Below, piece by piece: positions 37,411 to 46,594 of a DNA stretch of 64,000 nucleotides (within the stretch, counting starts at the first letter, position 1; every line of letters starts with the position of its first letter). A model generated the notes under the pieces. The model was not told the DNA's origin and searched no databases. It saw nothing but the letters and a program-made list of their open reading frames with translations. Made by a program: the position numbers and the translations under genes. Source of the stretch: Swaminathania salitolerans (GTDB lineage Bacteria; Pseudomonadota; Alphaproteobacteria; Acetobacterales; Acetobacteraceae); assembly GCF_007988945.1 (NCBI RefSeq), contig NZ_BJVC01000001.1, positions 496,001 through 560,000 on the forward strand. The letters are read 5' to 3'.

Positions 37411-37758
37411 TCAGGCCTTTTCGATCGTACACTGCAACGGGTGCTGGTTCTGGCGGGCCAGATCCATGACCTGGGTCACCTTGCTTTCCGCGATCTCGAA
37501 GGTGAATACCCCGCATATGCCGACACCCTTCTGGTGGACGCTCAGCATGATATTGGTGGCTTCTTCACGCGATTTCGAGAAAAATCGCTCGAGTACATGC
37601 ACCACGAATTCCATGGGCGTGTAATCGTCGTTCAGCATGAGAACCTTGTACATCGACGGGCGGCGGGTTTCGGGCCGCGTCTGGATGACGACACCGATCC
37701 CGGGGCCGGTCCCTGAATCGTCACCGTCCCGGCGGGACGGGTCGTTCTCCTCCGACAT
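37411..37758 (-). CDS. clpS: ClpS adaptor for ClpA (N-end rule)
   Basis: A 115-residue adaptor that binds ClpA and delivers N-degron substrates. The core is [24 protein letters not shown], here given only in part as [13 protein letters not shown], followed by [12 protein letters not shown] and a C-terminal [18 protein letters not shown]; all match ClpS. ATG 37758 gives a disordered leader of about 35 residues ([13 protein letters not shown]) before the core; further in-frame upstream ATGs exist, so the leader length is uncertain. Confidence 0.95.
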   Translation of the reverse strand: MSEENDPSRRDGDDSGTGPGIGVVIQTRPETRRPSMYKVLMLNDDYTPMEFVVHVLERFFSKSREEATNIMLSVHQKGVGICGVFTFEIAESKVTQVMDLARQNQHPLQCTIEKA

Positions 37759-38125
37759 GCCCCGAACGCATTTTTCCAGGGCGTCTTTCCCCCGGGCGGA
37801 TATCCCGCGGATCGCCGACACCCGGGCCGCTGCCTGCGTGCACGGCGCGCCCATTGCGCGAAGCTCCCGGGCCATGGCCGGAAAATCGGTTGCGCCGGAG
37901 GGGAAGGGGAGGTGTTGCATGTCTGCCATGATATGGGATCGGACGCGGCTTGGGAAAGGTCTAAGAGGCAAAAAGAGCAGATTTCGCGAAACCGCTCCGG
38001 TCGACCTTATTTTCCACGCATTTGTTTCAGATCATGATGGACGACACGAAATCCGTCTGACTATGATGGGCAAACGCCAGCGATCCCCGGGGGCACGAGT
38101 GACCTACTGCACGCAGTCCGCAACC
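37759..38125. other. Divergent region between clpS and the carboxypeptidase gene
   Basis: About 367 bases between divergent starts. A local AT-rich patch around 38005-38035 is a likely promoter area for one or both genes, but no element with good spacing could be fixed. Alternative upstream starts of both genes extend into this region (ATGATG at 38063 for the carboxypeptidase). Confidence 0.4.
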
Positions 38126-39235
38126 ATGACCGGCCTTCCTACGGCTCAGAAAGCGCGAAGGCGGTGCAAGGGCGCGGGCCGTCTGAACATCCTGCTCGGT
38201 TTCGGCTTCGCGCTCGGGGCGATCGCCATGCCGAGGGTGGCCCAGGCGCAGTATCGCGGACATGTCAGCAGCTTCGTCGTGGACGTCAATAGCGGTGCGG
38301 TCCTTTCCCAGGTGGATGCGGATCTCCAGCGCTATCCGGCATCGCTCACCAAGCTGATGACCCTTTACGTCGCATTCAAGGCGCTGCGTGCCGGGCAGAT
38401 AACGCTCGACACCCCCGTGCCGGTTTCCATTCATGCCTCGACGCAATCGCCGTCGAAGCTCGGCCTCGTGCCGGGGAGCAGTTTCGTCGTCCGTCAGGCA
38501 ATTCTCGGCCTGGTGACCAAATCCGCCAATGACGCAGCCTGTGCGCTCGGGGAACTGCTCGGTGGGGGGGACGAGACGCGTTTCGCCAATATCATGACGC
38601 AGCAGGCGCGCGCGCTCGGTATGCCCAATACGACATTCCGCAATGCGTCCGGTCTGCCGGATCCGGATCAGGTCACGACGGCCCGGGATCTGGCCGTCCT
38701 GTCCCAGCGGCTCATTCACGACTTCCCCGAATATTATCATTACTTCTCCGAAACGAGCTTCCGCTTTCACGGGCGTCTGATTCCCAATCACAACCCGATG
38801 CTGAAGACCTATGCCGGGGCAGACGGGATGAAGACGGGCTATACCGATCTGGCAGGCCATAACCTGGTCGCCTCGGCGGTGCGCAGCAACGTACGCATCG
38901 TCGGTGTCGTGCTCGGTGCGCGATCCAATCCCCAGCGCAACAAGATCATGACGTCTCTGCTCGATAGCGGCTTTTCCGCCGAGGGCGTCGCGCCCGTCGC
39001 GCCCTTGCATCCCCCGGTCGTGCTCGCACGCAATGCAGCGCGCCACCGTCATCACGCCGCAAAGAGCCATGGCAGCTCCGTGGTGGAGGTGGCGGAAGCT
39101 CCGAGCGGATCGCGCCGCTACAAGCCCGTGCATCACGGCAAGGCGCATCACAGCGTGAGCTCGGCCAAGGTGCGGATGGCGACGTCGCGTCACGTCGTTT
39201 CCACGAAGAAACATCACCGTCACCAGAAGGGCTGA
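38126..39235 (+). CDS. D-alanyl-D-alanine carboxypeptidase (PBP5/6-like serine peptidase)
   Basis: About 369 residues, peptidase family S11, trimming stem peptides of peptidoglycan in the periplasm. Signal peptide LNILLGFGFALGAIA with cleavage near AQA. Active-site motifs: SLTK (Ser73, Lys76), SAN (133-135) and KTG (236-238). The usual C-terminal PBP5 beta domain is missing; instead there is a His/Lys/Ser-rich tail (HRHHAAKSHG, VHHGKAHHS, KKHHRHQKG) of about 70 residues, of unknown role. ATG 38126 is my choice; ATG 38063 or 38066 would lengthen the N-terminus. Confidence 0.9.
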   Translation: MTGLPTAQKARRRCKGAGRLNILLGFGFALGAIAMPRVAQAQYRGHVSSFVVDVNSGAVLSQVDADLQRYPASLTKLMTLYVAFKALRAGQITLDTPVPVSIHASTQSPSKLGLVPGSSFVVRQAILGLVTKSANDAACALGELLGGGDETRFANIMTQQARALGMPNTTFRNASGLPDPDQVTTARDLAVLSQRLIHDFPEYYHYFSETSFRFHGRLIPNHNPMLKTYAGADGMKTGYTDLAGHNLVASAVRSNVRIVGVVLGARSNPQRNKIMTSLLDSGFSAEGVAPVAPLHPPVVLARNAARHRHHAAKSHGSSVVEVAEAPSGSRRYKPVHHGKAHHSVSSAKVRMATSRHVVSTKKHHRHQKG

Positions 39236-39419
39236 TCCGTCAAGGAGTAATCCGTTTTCCCGGGCCGGTTTTCTCCGGGTCGGTATCTTGGGGCAGGCGG
39301 CGTCCCTTTTTCGAAAACCTGCATTCCGGCCTTGCTCCCCGGCGGCAGGCGGCGCATTTTCCCGTGATCAGGGAACGAAACGGAGCGTCGCTCCGGTTAC
39401 GAGGAAATTGGAGCGAGCA

Positions 39420-40226
39420 ATGGACAGCGTCGCGAACGCGCGGGGTATCCCGCTTTACACGGAAGAGGATTTCGTCGGCCTCAGAAAGGCGGGTCAGCTC
39501 GCGGCTGCGACGCTCGACATGATCACGCCCCATGTCGTCCCTGGCGTGACGACCGACGCGCTCAACACGCTGATTCACGCGTTCACGCTCGATCATGGCG
39601 CAGTGCCTGCCCCTTTGAATTACAGGGGTTTTCCCAAATCCTGCTGTATCTCGATCAACCATGTCGTCTGTCACGGTATTCCCGGCGAGAGACGTCTGAT
39701 GGAGGGAGATGCCGTCAATATCGACGTCACATCGATCCTTGACGGATGGTACGGGGATACCTCGCGCATGTATCTGGTGGGGCAGGCGTCGCGCAAGGCG
39801 GAGAAGCTCGTCGAGGCCACCTACAAATCCCTCATGCTCGGTATCGCGGAGGTGGCGCCCGGCAAGACTCTCGGAGATATCGGTCATGCGATCCAGAGTT
39901 ATGCCGAGGGGCAGCGTCTTTCCGTCGTGCGCGATTTCTGCGGCCACGGGATCGGTCGTGCATTTCATACCGAGCCCAGCGTGCTGCATTACGGCAAGCC
40001 CGGCAAAGGGCTCGTCCTGCGTGAGGGAATGGTCTTCACGATCGAGCCCATGCTGAATCTCGGTCGTCCCGACGTCAAGATTCTCGAGGACGGATGGACA
40101 GCGGTCACGCGCGATCGGTCCCTCTCCGCACAGTTCGAGCACATGCTCGCCGTGACGAAGGACGGATGCGAGATCTTCACCCATTCTCCCGCCGGATACA
40201 CCAGGCCGCCCTATATCGCCGGCTGA
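39420..40226 (+). CDS. map: Type I methionine aminopeptidase
   Basis: A 268-residue metallopeptidase that removes N-terminal methionine. The five metal ligands are recognisable: Asp in INIDVTSILDG-like VNIDVTS, Asp in WYGDTSRMY, His in GHGIGRAFH, Glu in FTIEPML and Glu in FEHMLAV. PLNYRGFPKSCCISINHVVCHG, here shortened to FPKSCCISINHVVCHG, is the family N-terminal motif. TTGGAG precedes ATG 39420; upstream in-frame codons would add an unrelated leader. Confidence 0.96.
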   Translation: MDSVANARGIPLYTEEDFVGLRKAGQLAAATLDMITPHVVPGVTTDALNTLIHAFTLDHGAVPAPLNYRGFPKSCCISINHVVCHGIPGERRLMEGDAVNIDVTSILDGWYGDTSRMYLVGQASRKAEKLVEATYKSLMLGIAEVAPGKTLGDIGHAIQSYAEGQRLSVVRDFCGHGIGRAFHTEPSVLHYGKPGKGLVLREGMVFTIEPMLNLGRPDVKILEDGWTAVTRDRSLSAQFEHMLAVTKDGCEIFTHSPAGYTRPPYIAG

Positions 40227-40290
40227 GGGCGCCCGAAACGCGCTTTTGCAGGACCGGCACGTCCGGATCGAGATCGAAGGAAAGACCGTC

Positions 40291-42123
40291 TTGACGCGAA
40301 TACGCAGACGAACCGCCATTCTCTCCCTCCTGACGGGCACGCTCCTGTCTCCCGGCGCAGGGTTTGCTGCATCATCGCAGGATGCGGGTCCTGCCGGGCT
40401 GGCTTCCGATCCGCTGGCATACGGTACCGTCAATCCTGCCCTCAAACCGCTCGAACCGGCTTTCGGCGAGAGGGGCATGGTCGTCTCGGCCCAGCATCTC
40501 GCTTCGGAGGCGGGGCGTCAGATCCTCGCCGCGGGCGGCAATGCGGCCGATGCGGCTGTGGCCGTGGGTTATGCGCTCGCGGTGGTCTATCCCGCTGCGG
40601 GGAATCTCGGTGGCGGCGGCTTCATGACGCTGCGTCTGCCGGACGGAAAGACCCGCTTCGTCGATTTCCGCGAGCATGCGCCGGGGGCTTCGACCCCGAC
40701 CATGTATCAGGATGCGCAGGGGCGGGTGGATCAGGACGCTTCGGTCAGCGGCTGGCGCGCCGTGGGTATCCCCGGTACCGTGGCCGGTCTCGAGGATATC
40801 CGGCGTCATTGGGGACGGATGAGCCGCGCGCAGGTGATGGCACCGGCGATCGCGCTGGCCGAGCGGGGATTTGTGCTCGATGCAGGAGACGTCGCCCTCC
40901 TGCGGACGAGCACCGAGGTCTTCCGCAAGGATCCGGAGGCGCGGCGTATCTTCCTTCATGCCGATGGCTCGCCGCTCGATGTGGGAGACCGCCTGGTCCA
41001 GAAAGACCTTGCGCATTCGTTGCGGGCGATCGCAGCCGGGGGGGCGGATGCCTTCTACAAGGGCGAAATCGCCCGACGCATCGTACAAAGCAGCCGCAAG
41101 GGCGGCGGGATCCTGAGGCTTGCGGATTTCGCGGGCTATCGTCCCCGGGAGCTGCCGACCTTGCGCTGCTCGTACAGGGGCTATGTCGTCGATACGGCCC
41201 CACCGCCGAGCGGGGGCGGCGTCGCGCTGTGCGAGATGCTCGATATCCTCTCGGGATACGATCTCGGAAAACTCGGGCTGCGGAGCACCGAAGGCGTCCA
41301 GCGTCAGGTCGAGGCCATGCGTCATGCCTATTCGGATCGTCGCGATCTGGGCGATCCGGCCTTTGTTAAAAACCCGATCACGCATCTTCTCGATCCGGCC
41401 TATGCCGCCCGGATACGCGAGGGAATACCCGCTCATCATGCGCTCGATTCCGCGACGCTGCGTGCGGGAGTGGCTCTTCCCGTCGGGACGGGCGAGACGC
41501 AAGCTCCCTCGCGGGAGAAGCATGAAACGACGCAGTTCTCCGTCGCCGATCGTTCAGGCTTTGCCGTTTCTGCGACCTACACGCTCAATGGCTGGTTCGG
41601 CGCGGGGGTCATCGGTTCCTCCACCGGCTTTTTCCTGAATGACGAGATGGACGATTTCTCGGCCAAACCCGGCAGTCCGAACATGTTCGGGATCGTCGGA
41701 TCCAGAGCCAACGCGATCGCTCCGGGAAAGACACCGCTCTCCTCCATGGCGCCGACAGTGGTCTCGCATGACGGCAAACCGTTCATGGTCATCGGAAGCC
41801 CGGGCGGGTCGCGCATCCCGACCATCATCCTGTCTGTCGTGCTCGGTGTGATCGACGGGGGGCTCGATATCCAGCAGGCGATCGACCTTCCCCGTATCCA
41901 TGAGCAGTGGCAGCCGAGCGCGATCGAACTCGAGCCGCGCGCCCTGACGCCCGATGTCATGCAGCAGCTCCAGATCGAGGGATATGCCCTGTCGCCGCAC
42001 AAGCCCTGGGGAATCGCCGAGGGTATCCTCTTCGGTCGTCCGTCCGCGCATGCGCCGGAGACGGGCGGCCTCTATGGAGGGTGGGACCGCCGTCACGAAG
42101 GGGGCGCCGCTATCGGCTTCTGA
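40291..42123 (+). CDS. ggt: Gamma-glutamyltransferase
   Basis: About 610 residues, an Ntn-hydrolase that hydrolyses or transfers gamma-glutamyl groups of glutathione in the periplasm. The start TTG 40291 has GAAGGAAAG 8 bases upstream and gives a clean signal peptide (RRRTAILSLLTGTLLSPGAG). The autoprocessing nucleophile is Thr413 in KHETTQFSVAD. GGNAADAAVAVGYAL and SPGGSRIPTIIL are conserved. Downstream of the stop a 13-base direct repeat GCGGATCCCGGAT occurs at 42146-42158 and 42162-42174. Confidence 0.95.
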   Translation: MTRIRRRTAILSLLTGTLLSPGAGFAASSQDAGPAGLASDPLAYGTVNPALKPLEPAFGERGMVVSAQHLASEAGRQILAAGGNAADAAVAVGYALAVVYPAAGNLGGGGFMTLRLPDGKTRFVDFREHAPGASTPTMYQDAQGRVDQDASVSGWRAVGIPGTVAGLEDIRRHWGRMSRAQVMAPAIALAERGFVLDAGDVALLRTSTEVFRKDPEARRIFLHADGSPLDVGDRLVQKDLAHSLRAIAAGGADAFYKGEIARRIVQSSRKGGGILRLADFAGYRPRELPTLRCSYRGYVVDTAPPPSGGGVALCEMLDILSGYDLGKLGLRSTEGVQRQVEAMRHAYSDRRDLGDPAFVKNPITHLLDPAYAARIREGIPAHHALDSATLRAGVALPVGTGETQAPSREKHETTQFSVADRSGFAVSATYTLNGWFGAGVIGSSTGFFLNDEMDDFSAKPGSPNMFGIVGSRANAIAPGKTPLSSMAPTVVSHDGKPFMVIGSPGGSRIPTIILSVVLGVIDGGLDIQQAIDLPRIHEQWQPSAIELEPRALTPDVMQQLQIEGYALSPHKPWGIAEGILFGRPSAHAPETGGLYGGWDRRHEGGAAIGF

Positions 42124-42208
42124 TATCCGGCGGGTCCGGGGTTCGGCGGATCCCGGATACCGCGGATCCCGGATTTGGGCGATTTCGCAAAAAAGAGTGT
42201 CGGCCCCC

Positions 42209-42238
42209 TTGCGCGGGGAGGTCCGAATGGTGTTAACC
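42209..42238 (+). promoter_or_regulatory. Candidate ffs promoter
   Basis: TTGCGC (42209-42214) and TTAACC (42233-42238) are 18 bases apart and end 7 bases before the predicted 5' end of the SRP RNA. Confidence 0.45.
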
Positions 42239-42245
42239 CTGCACC

Positions 42246-42341
42246 GGGAGGTCGGCCTTGGACGGGCGCCTTGCGAACCCGGTCAGGTCCGGAAGGAAGC
42301 AGCCGCAGTGAGTTTTGTTCGGGTCATGTGTTCGGCCTCCC
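42246..42341 (+). ncRNA. ffs: Signal recognition particle RNA (4.5S)
   Basis: The invariant apical domain is present: GGTCAGGTCCGGAAGGAAGC at 42281-42300 followed by AGCCGCAGT. The ends pair GGGAGG (42246-42251) with CCTCCC (42336-42341), giving the single long hairpin of the small bacterial SRP RNA. It works with Ffh and FtsY in membrane protein targeting. Position directly upstream of dnaX is typical for alphaproteobacteria. Exact ends are within a few bases. Confidence 0.95.
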
Positions 42342-42375
42342 ACCCTCCCGAATCGACGATATGTCCGGTGGATGC

Positions 42376-44640
42376 ATGACGTCCCCGATGGCACCTGACG
42401 AGAGCGGCGATCTGCCTCTGCCTCCCGATGAGGGGGGCGGTTTCTTCGGAGCCGGGCCGGAAGCCGGCGCAGCGGGCGATACGCCCGTCGATACCGTTGC
42501 ACCCCGTGGCAGCCCCTATCGCGTCCTTGCCCGCAAATACAGACCCCTGAATTTCGACGATCTGATCGGCCAGGATGCGACAATCCGCATCCTTCGCCGG
42601 GCCTTCCAGCTCGGGCGGGTCGCGCATGCCTTCATGCTGACCGGGGTACGCGGCGTCGGCAAGACCACGACGGCCCGGATCATCGCGCGTGCGCTCAATT
42701 GCATCGGCGCGGATGGCAAGGGCGGGCCGACGGCCGATCCCTGCGGAGTCTGTGCGAATTGCACGGCCATACTGGCCGATCGTCATCCCGACGTGCTCGA
42801 GATGGATGCCGCCTCACGCACCGGTGTGGACGATATACGCGAGATCATCGAGGCCACGCGTTTCCGCCCCATGCAGGCACGCATGAAGGTCTTCATCATC
42901 GATGAAGTCCATATGCTTTCCCGCAATGCGTTCAACGCCCTTCTGAAGACGCTCGAGGAGCCGCCCGAGCAGGTCACGTTCATCTTTGCCACGACGGAGC
43001 TGCGCAAGGTTCCCGTCACCGTGCTGTCGCGTTGTCAGAGATTCGATATGCGTCGCGTGTCCCAGGACATCCTGATGCAGCATTTCGCGGCCATCGCGCG
43101 CAAGGAATCGGTGGCGTTCTCGGAGGATGCGCTCTCGCTCATCGCGCGCGCGGCCGACGGCTCGGTCCGGGATGGTCTCTCCCTTCTCGACCAGGCGATC
43201 GCCCAGGGGGAAGGCGAGGGAGATGGCGGGGGCGATGTCGGGAGTGCACGCGATTCGGACCCGGCTCAGGGTGGAACGCAGGGACACCGGATCGAGGCCG
43301 CCATGGTCAGCGACATGCTGGGCCTGGCCGATCGGCAGCTCGTATTCGACCTGTTCGAGGCGCTCATGCAAGGGGCGGCGGAACAGGCTCTGACCCTGAC
43401 CGGACAGGCCTACGCTCAGGGCGCGGATCTGGGACTCCTCCTGACCGATCTTCTCGATCTGGTTCACACGATATCGCGCCTCAAGGCCATACCGGCGCTG
43501 CGCACGAGTCGGGATCTGCCTGAGGCCGAGCGCGACCGGGGGGCTTCGCTTGCGGATCGTCTGCCGAATGCGGAACTCGGCCGCGCCTGGCAGATCCTGC
43601 TCAAGGGGGTTCAGGAGGTCGAGCAGGCGCCCGATCGCAGGGCCGCCGCCGAGATGGTCCTTATCCGGCTTTGCTATGCAAGCTCCCTGCCTACGCCGGA
43701 ACGGGCGGCGCGTCTTGTCATGCAGCTGTCGTCCGGCGAATCGTCGGGGAGCGAACGACCGGGCGGGGAAACCTCCATGCCCGGAGGTTCCGTAGGCTCC
43801 GGCTCTGGAAACGTCCCTTCCGGAAACGCCCCCTCTGGAAATGATCGTGCCGGTGATCCGTATTCCGGGGCAGGGCGGTCCGGCCCCGCTTCGCCCGGAG
43901 ACGGCTCTCCCCATGCGGGGCAGGACGGTTCCGGTCCCGTGGGGCGCGGCATCGGAGGCGGATATCCGGGTGGAGCAGGCCCCGGCGAGGGCACGCGCGC
44001 ATCGCTCAGGCTCGTCGCCAATGGCGGGGTCGTCTGCGCGGAGGAGGCGTCTCCTGCCCTCGACCGCTCACCCGAACCGTATCTTCCGGATGCGCAGCCC
44101 CGGCCCGAATCCGGGCGGGAGAGGGACGATCCGGCGCCTCTGCGTTCATGGCGCGAAATGGTCGCATTCGTTGCCCGCATGGCCGAGCCGATGCTTCATG
44201 GTCTGCTGCGGCACTCGGCCCATCTCGTCCGGTTCGACCCGCCTCAGGTCGTCTTGCGCCTTGCGCGCGGCACGCCGCTGCGCACCGAGGCGCGTCTTCA
44301 GGCCCTGCTCGAGCGCATCTATCCGGGTCAGTGGCGCGTCGTGCTCTCGCAGGAGGAAGGCGAGCCGACCCTCGATGAGCAGGGGGCGGAGATCGTCGCA
44401 TTGCGGCGGGAGGAGCTTCACGCCCATCCCTTGCTGAAAGCCATTCTCGAGGTCTTTCCCGATGCACGGGTCGGCGAGCCGAAGGATCTCTCGCTCGACG
44501 AATACGGTCTGCCACCGGAAGATCTCGAGGATCTTGCGAGCTGGTCGGCAGAGCCTTCCGTTCCGGATCTGGACTTTGCCCCGCTCGATGCCGATCTGAT
44601 GGAAGACGGGGACTGGCACGATCTCGACGGGGCCTTCTGA
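42376..44640 (+). CDS. dnaX: DNA polymerase III subunits gamma/tau
   Basis: A 754-residue AAA+ clamp-loader subunit. [19 protein letters not shown] marks the start of the conserved domain; Walker A is [10 protein letters not shown]; the zinc-module cysteines lie in CIGADGKGG and DPCGVCANC. Within the AAA lid there is an extra Gly/Asp-rich insertion ([19 protein letters not shown]). A Gly/Ser/Pro-rich linker of about 90 residues (about 43740-44010) precedes the C-terminal tau domain. I see no poly-A slippery site for a gamma frameshift. Start ATG 42376 has GGTGGA upstream; ATG 42361 is an alternative. Confidence 0.95.
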   Translation: MTSPMAPDESGDLPLPPDEGGGFFGAGPEAGAAGDTPVDTVAPRGSPYRVLARKYRPLNFDDLIGQDATIRILRRAFQLGRVAHAFMLTGVRGVGKTTTARIIARALNCIGADGKGGPTADPCGVCANCTAILADRHPDVLEMDAASRTGVDDIREIIEATRFRPMQARMKVFIIDEVHMLSRNAFNALLKTLEEPPEQVTFIFATTELRKVPVTVLSRCQRFDMRRVSQDILMQHFAAIARKESVAFSEDALSLIARAADGSVRDGLSLLDQAIAQGEGEGDGGGDVGSARDSDPAQGGTQGHRIEAAMVSDMLGLADRQLVFDLFEALMQGAAEQALTLTGQAYAQGADLGLLLTDLLDLVHTISRLKAIPALRTSRDLPEAERDRGASLADRLPNAELGRAWQILLKGVQEVEQAPDRRAAAEMVLIRLCYASSLPTPERAARLVMQLSSGESSGSERPGGETSMPGGSVGSGSGNVPSGNAPSGNDRAGDPYSGAGRSGPASPGDGSPHAGQDGSGPVGRGIGGGYPGGAGPGEGTRASLRLVANGGVVCAEEASPALDRSPEPYLPDAQPRPESGRERDDPAPLRSWREMVAFVARMAEPMLHGLLRHSAHLVRFDPPQVVLRLARGTPLRTEARLQALLERIYPGQWRVVLSQEEGEPTLDEQGAEIVALRREELHAHPLLKAILEVFPDARVGEPKDLSLDEYGLPPEDLEDLASWSAEPSVPDLDFAPLDADLMEDGDWHDLDGAF

Positions 44641-44705
44641 CGCCTTCCTTCGGGGCGGAGGCTTTTCCGCAGGATGTCGGCAGACGTCGCGAACCGGACG
44701 GCCGG

Positions 44706-44747
44706 ATTCAGGGCGCCGAATTCAGGGCACCGGATGCAGGGTGCCGG
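44706..44747 (+). repeat. Three tandem 14-base repeats
   Basis: ATTCAGGGCGCCGA, ATTCAGGGCACCGG and ATGCAGGGTGCCGG follow one another without gaps in the 170-base space between dnaX and ybaB. They may be a recent local duplication or a binding site array. Confidence 0.7.
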
Positions 44748-44810
44748 AGGTTTCGGGCGTCGCGGGTTTGGGCTACAGCCAGTTCCAGCACAGCAAAGGA
44801 TCTTGAACAG

Positions 44811-45134
44811 ATGAAAAATCTCGCCGGACTGATGAAACAGGCCTCGCAGATGCAATCCCGCATGGAGGAAGTCCAGAACACGCTGAACGCGATGACCGTG
44901 GAAGGCGCCGCCGGTGCCGGTCTCGTCACGGTCACTCTGAGCGGCAAGGGCGACATGAAAAAGCTGCATATCGATCCGAAGCTGGTCGATCCCAACGAGG
45001 TCGAGATGCTGCAGGATCTCGTCATCGCGGCCTTTGCCGATGCCCGGACCAAGGTCGAGGCGGCGAATGCGGAGGAGATGCGCAAGGTGACGGGCGGGAT
45101 CGATCTGCCCGCCGGTCTGAAATTCCCGTTCTGA
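44811..45134 (+). CDS. ybaB: YbaB/EbfC family nucleoid-associated protein
   Basis: A 107-residue DNA-binding protein of the YbaB/EbfC family: N-terminal [19 protein letters not shown], glycine-bearing [17 protein letters not shown], then the C-terminal [16 protein letters not shown] and a [12 protein letters not shown] ending. It forms tweezer-like dimers in characterised members. Between dnaX and recR, the standard order, and likely in one operon with recR. Confidence 0.96.
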   Translation: MKNLAGLMKQASQMQSRMEEVQNTLNAMTVEGAAGAGLVTVTLSGKGDMKKLHIDPKLVDPNEVEMLQDLVIAAFADARTKVEAANAEEMRKVTGGIDLPAGLKFPF

Positions 45135-45195
45135 GCCTTGTCGCCCCTGTCGGGCGGCGGAGAGCGGTCATCCCTGCAATGCACGAAGGAGGGCA

Positions 45196-45792
45196 ATGAT
45201 GGGTGGTGGTGATGTCGAGCGGCTGATCCAGCTTCTCTCGCGGCTGCCGGGCCTCGGGCCACGCTCGGCGCGTCGTGCGGCTCTGACCCTGCTCCGGTCG
45301 CCCCAGACCCGTCTGCTCCCTCTCGCGCAGGCCATGGAGGCGGCTGCGAAATCGGTGCGGACCTGTCATGTCTGCGGAACGCTGGATAGCAGCGATCCAT
45401 GCAGCATCTGCGCCGATCCGGCCCGGGACAGGGGATTGATCTGCGTGGTCGAGACGGTCGGTGACCTCTGGGCGCTGGAGCGGTCCCGGCTGCATCCCGG
45501 TACCTATCAGGTTCTGGGCGGGGTTCTGTCGGCCTTGTCCGGGACGGGGCCGGACGATCTCAATACCCGCTCTCTCATGGAGCGCGTCGCTTCGGGAGGC
45601 GTCCGGGAGGTGATCCTGGCACTCGGTGCGACCGTCGAGGGCGCGACCACGGCCCACTGGCTTCAGGACCGTCTTGCCGATAGCGGTGTCACCGTCACCC
45701 GTGTCGGTCATGGTGTGCCCATCGGGGGGGCGCTCGATGTGCTCGATGACGGGACGCTCGCAGCGGCGCTTTCGGCCCGGCGGCCGGCATGA
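45196..45792 (+). CDS. recR: Recombination protein RecR
   Basis: A 198-residue protein of the RecFOR gap-repair pathway. Helix-hairpin-helix near residues 10-30 (LSRLPGLGPRSARRAAL), a zinc finger CHVCGTLDSSDPCSIC, then a Toprim domain (LICVVETVGDLWALE, YQVLGGVLS). Starts at ATGATG with GGAGGG upstream. Overlaps the FolM-like gene by four bases. Confidence 0.97.
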   Translation: MMGGGDVERLIQLLSRLPGLGPRSARRAALTLLRSPQTRLLPLAQAMEAAAKSVRTCHVCGTLDSSDPCSICADPARDRGLICVVETVGDLWALERSRLHPGTYQVLGGVLSALSGTGPDDLNTRSLMERVASGGVREVILALGATVEGATTAHWLQDRLADSGVTVTRVGHGVPIGGALDVLDDGTLAAALSARRPA

Positions 45793-46574
45793 CAGGGACC
45801 GGGGACCCCCGAACCGGCGGTCGGGGCTCTGCGTCTATGCCCTGTATGGCCATGCCCCGTGTGGCCCTCGTCACCGGCGGGGCTCGCCGGATCGGTCGGG
45901 CGCTCGTGGAGGCGCTGGCCGCTGAAGGGTTTTCGATCGCATTGCATTGCCGGAGCGCCCCGGATGAGGCGCAGGCCCTGCTCGACACGCTCGACGTGCC
46001 GGGTTGCGTGCTCGAGGCCGATCTCGCGCAGGAGGATGAGACCGCAAGGCTGGTCGGACGTGCGACCGAGGCGCTCGGCCCTGTCGGCGTTCTGGTCAAT
46101 AATGCGTCGGTGTTCGAACGTGACGAGTGGGATACGGTCACCCGATCCTCATGGGATCGTCATATGGAGGTCGATCTGCGCGCGCCTTTCGTGCTGATCC
46201 AGGAGTTCGCCCGCCTCCTCCCGGAGGGAGCCGAGGGCATGGTGCTCAACCTGCTCGACCAGCGAGTCTGGAATCTCACGCCGCATTTCACGAGCTACAC
46301 CCTCGCCAAGGCCGGGTTATGGACCCTGACCCAGACGATGGCAGGTGCGCTTGCGCCCAGAATCCGGGTCAATGCCATCGGCCCGGGGCCAGTCCTGCCC
46401 GCGAAGGGGCAAAGCCTCGCGCATTTCGAGGCGATGTGTGCAAGATCGCCTTTGCAAAGGGGCGCGGACCTGCAGGAGATCGTGACGGCCTGCCTCGCCT
46501 TCCTCGCGATGCCGTCAGTGACCGGACAGATGCTGGCGCTCGACGGCGGCCAGCATCTGCAATGGCGGGCCTAG
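45789..46574 (+). CDS. SDR family oxidoreductase, FolM (dihydromonapterin reductase)-like
   Basis: Up to 261 residues. Nucleotide motif TGGARRIG, NNASVFERDEW, catalytic Tyr and Lys in SYTLAKAGLW, NLLDQRVWNLTPHF and the ending DGGQHL are characteristic of the FolM-like pteridine reductase group, which may reduce dihydrofolate or dihydromonapterin. The conserved part begins at MPRVALVTGG, so the first 22 residues may not be translated; the ATG overlapping the recR stop is nevertheless well placed for coupling. Confidence 0.83.
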   Translation: MTGTGDPRTGGRGSASMPCMAMPRVALVTGGARRIGRALVEALAAEGFSIALHCRSAPDEAQALLDTLDVPGCVLEADLAQEDETARLVGRATEALGPVGVLVNNASVFERDEWDTVTRSSWDRHMEVDLRAPFVLIQEFARLLPEGAEGMVLNLLDQRVWNLTPHFTSYTLAKAGLWTLTQTMAGALAPRIRVNAIGPGPVLPAKGQSLAHFEAMCARSPLQRGADLQEIVTACLAFLAMPSVTGQMLALDGGQHLQWRA

Positions 46575-46594
46575 ATCGTGAGACGGAAACCGGA

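Noticed and set aside
43700-44010. Programmed frameshift site in dnaX
   Set aside because: No A-run slippery heptamer with a downstream stem was seen in the linker region.
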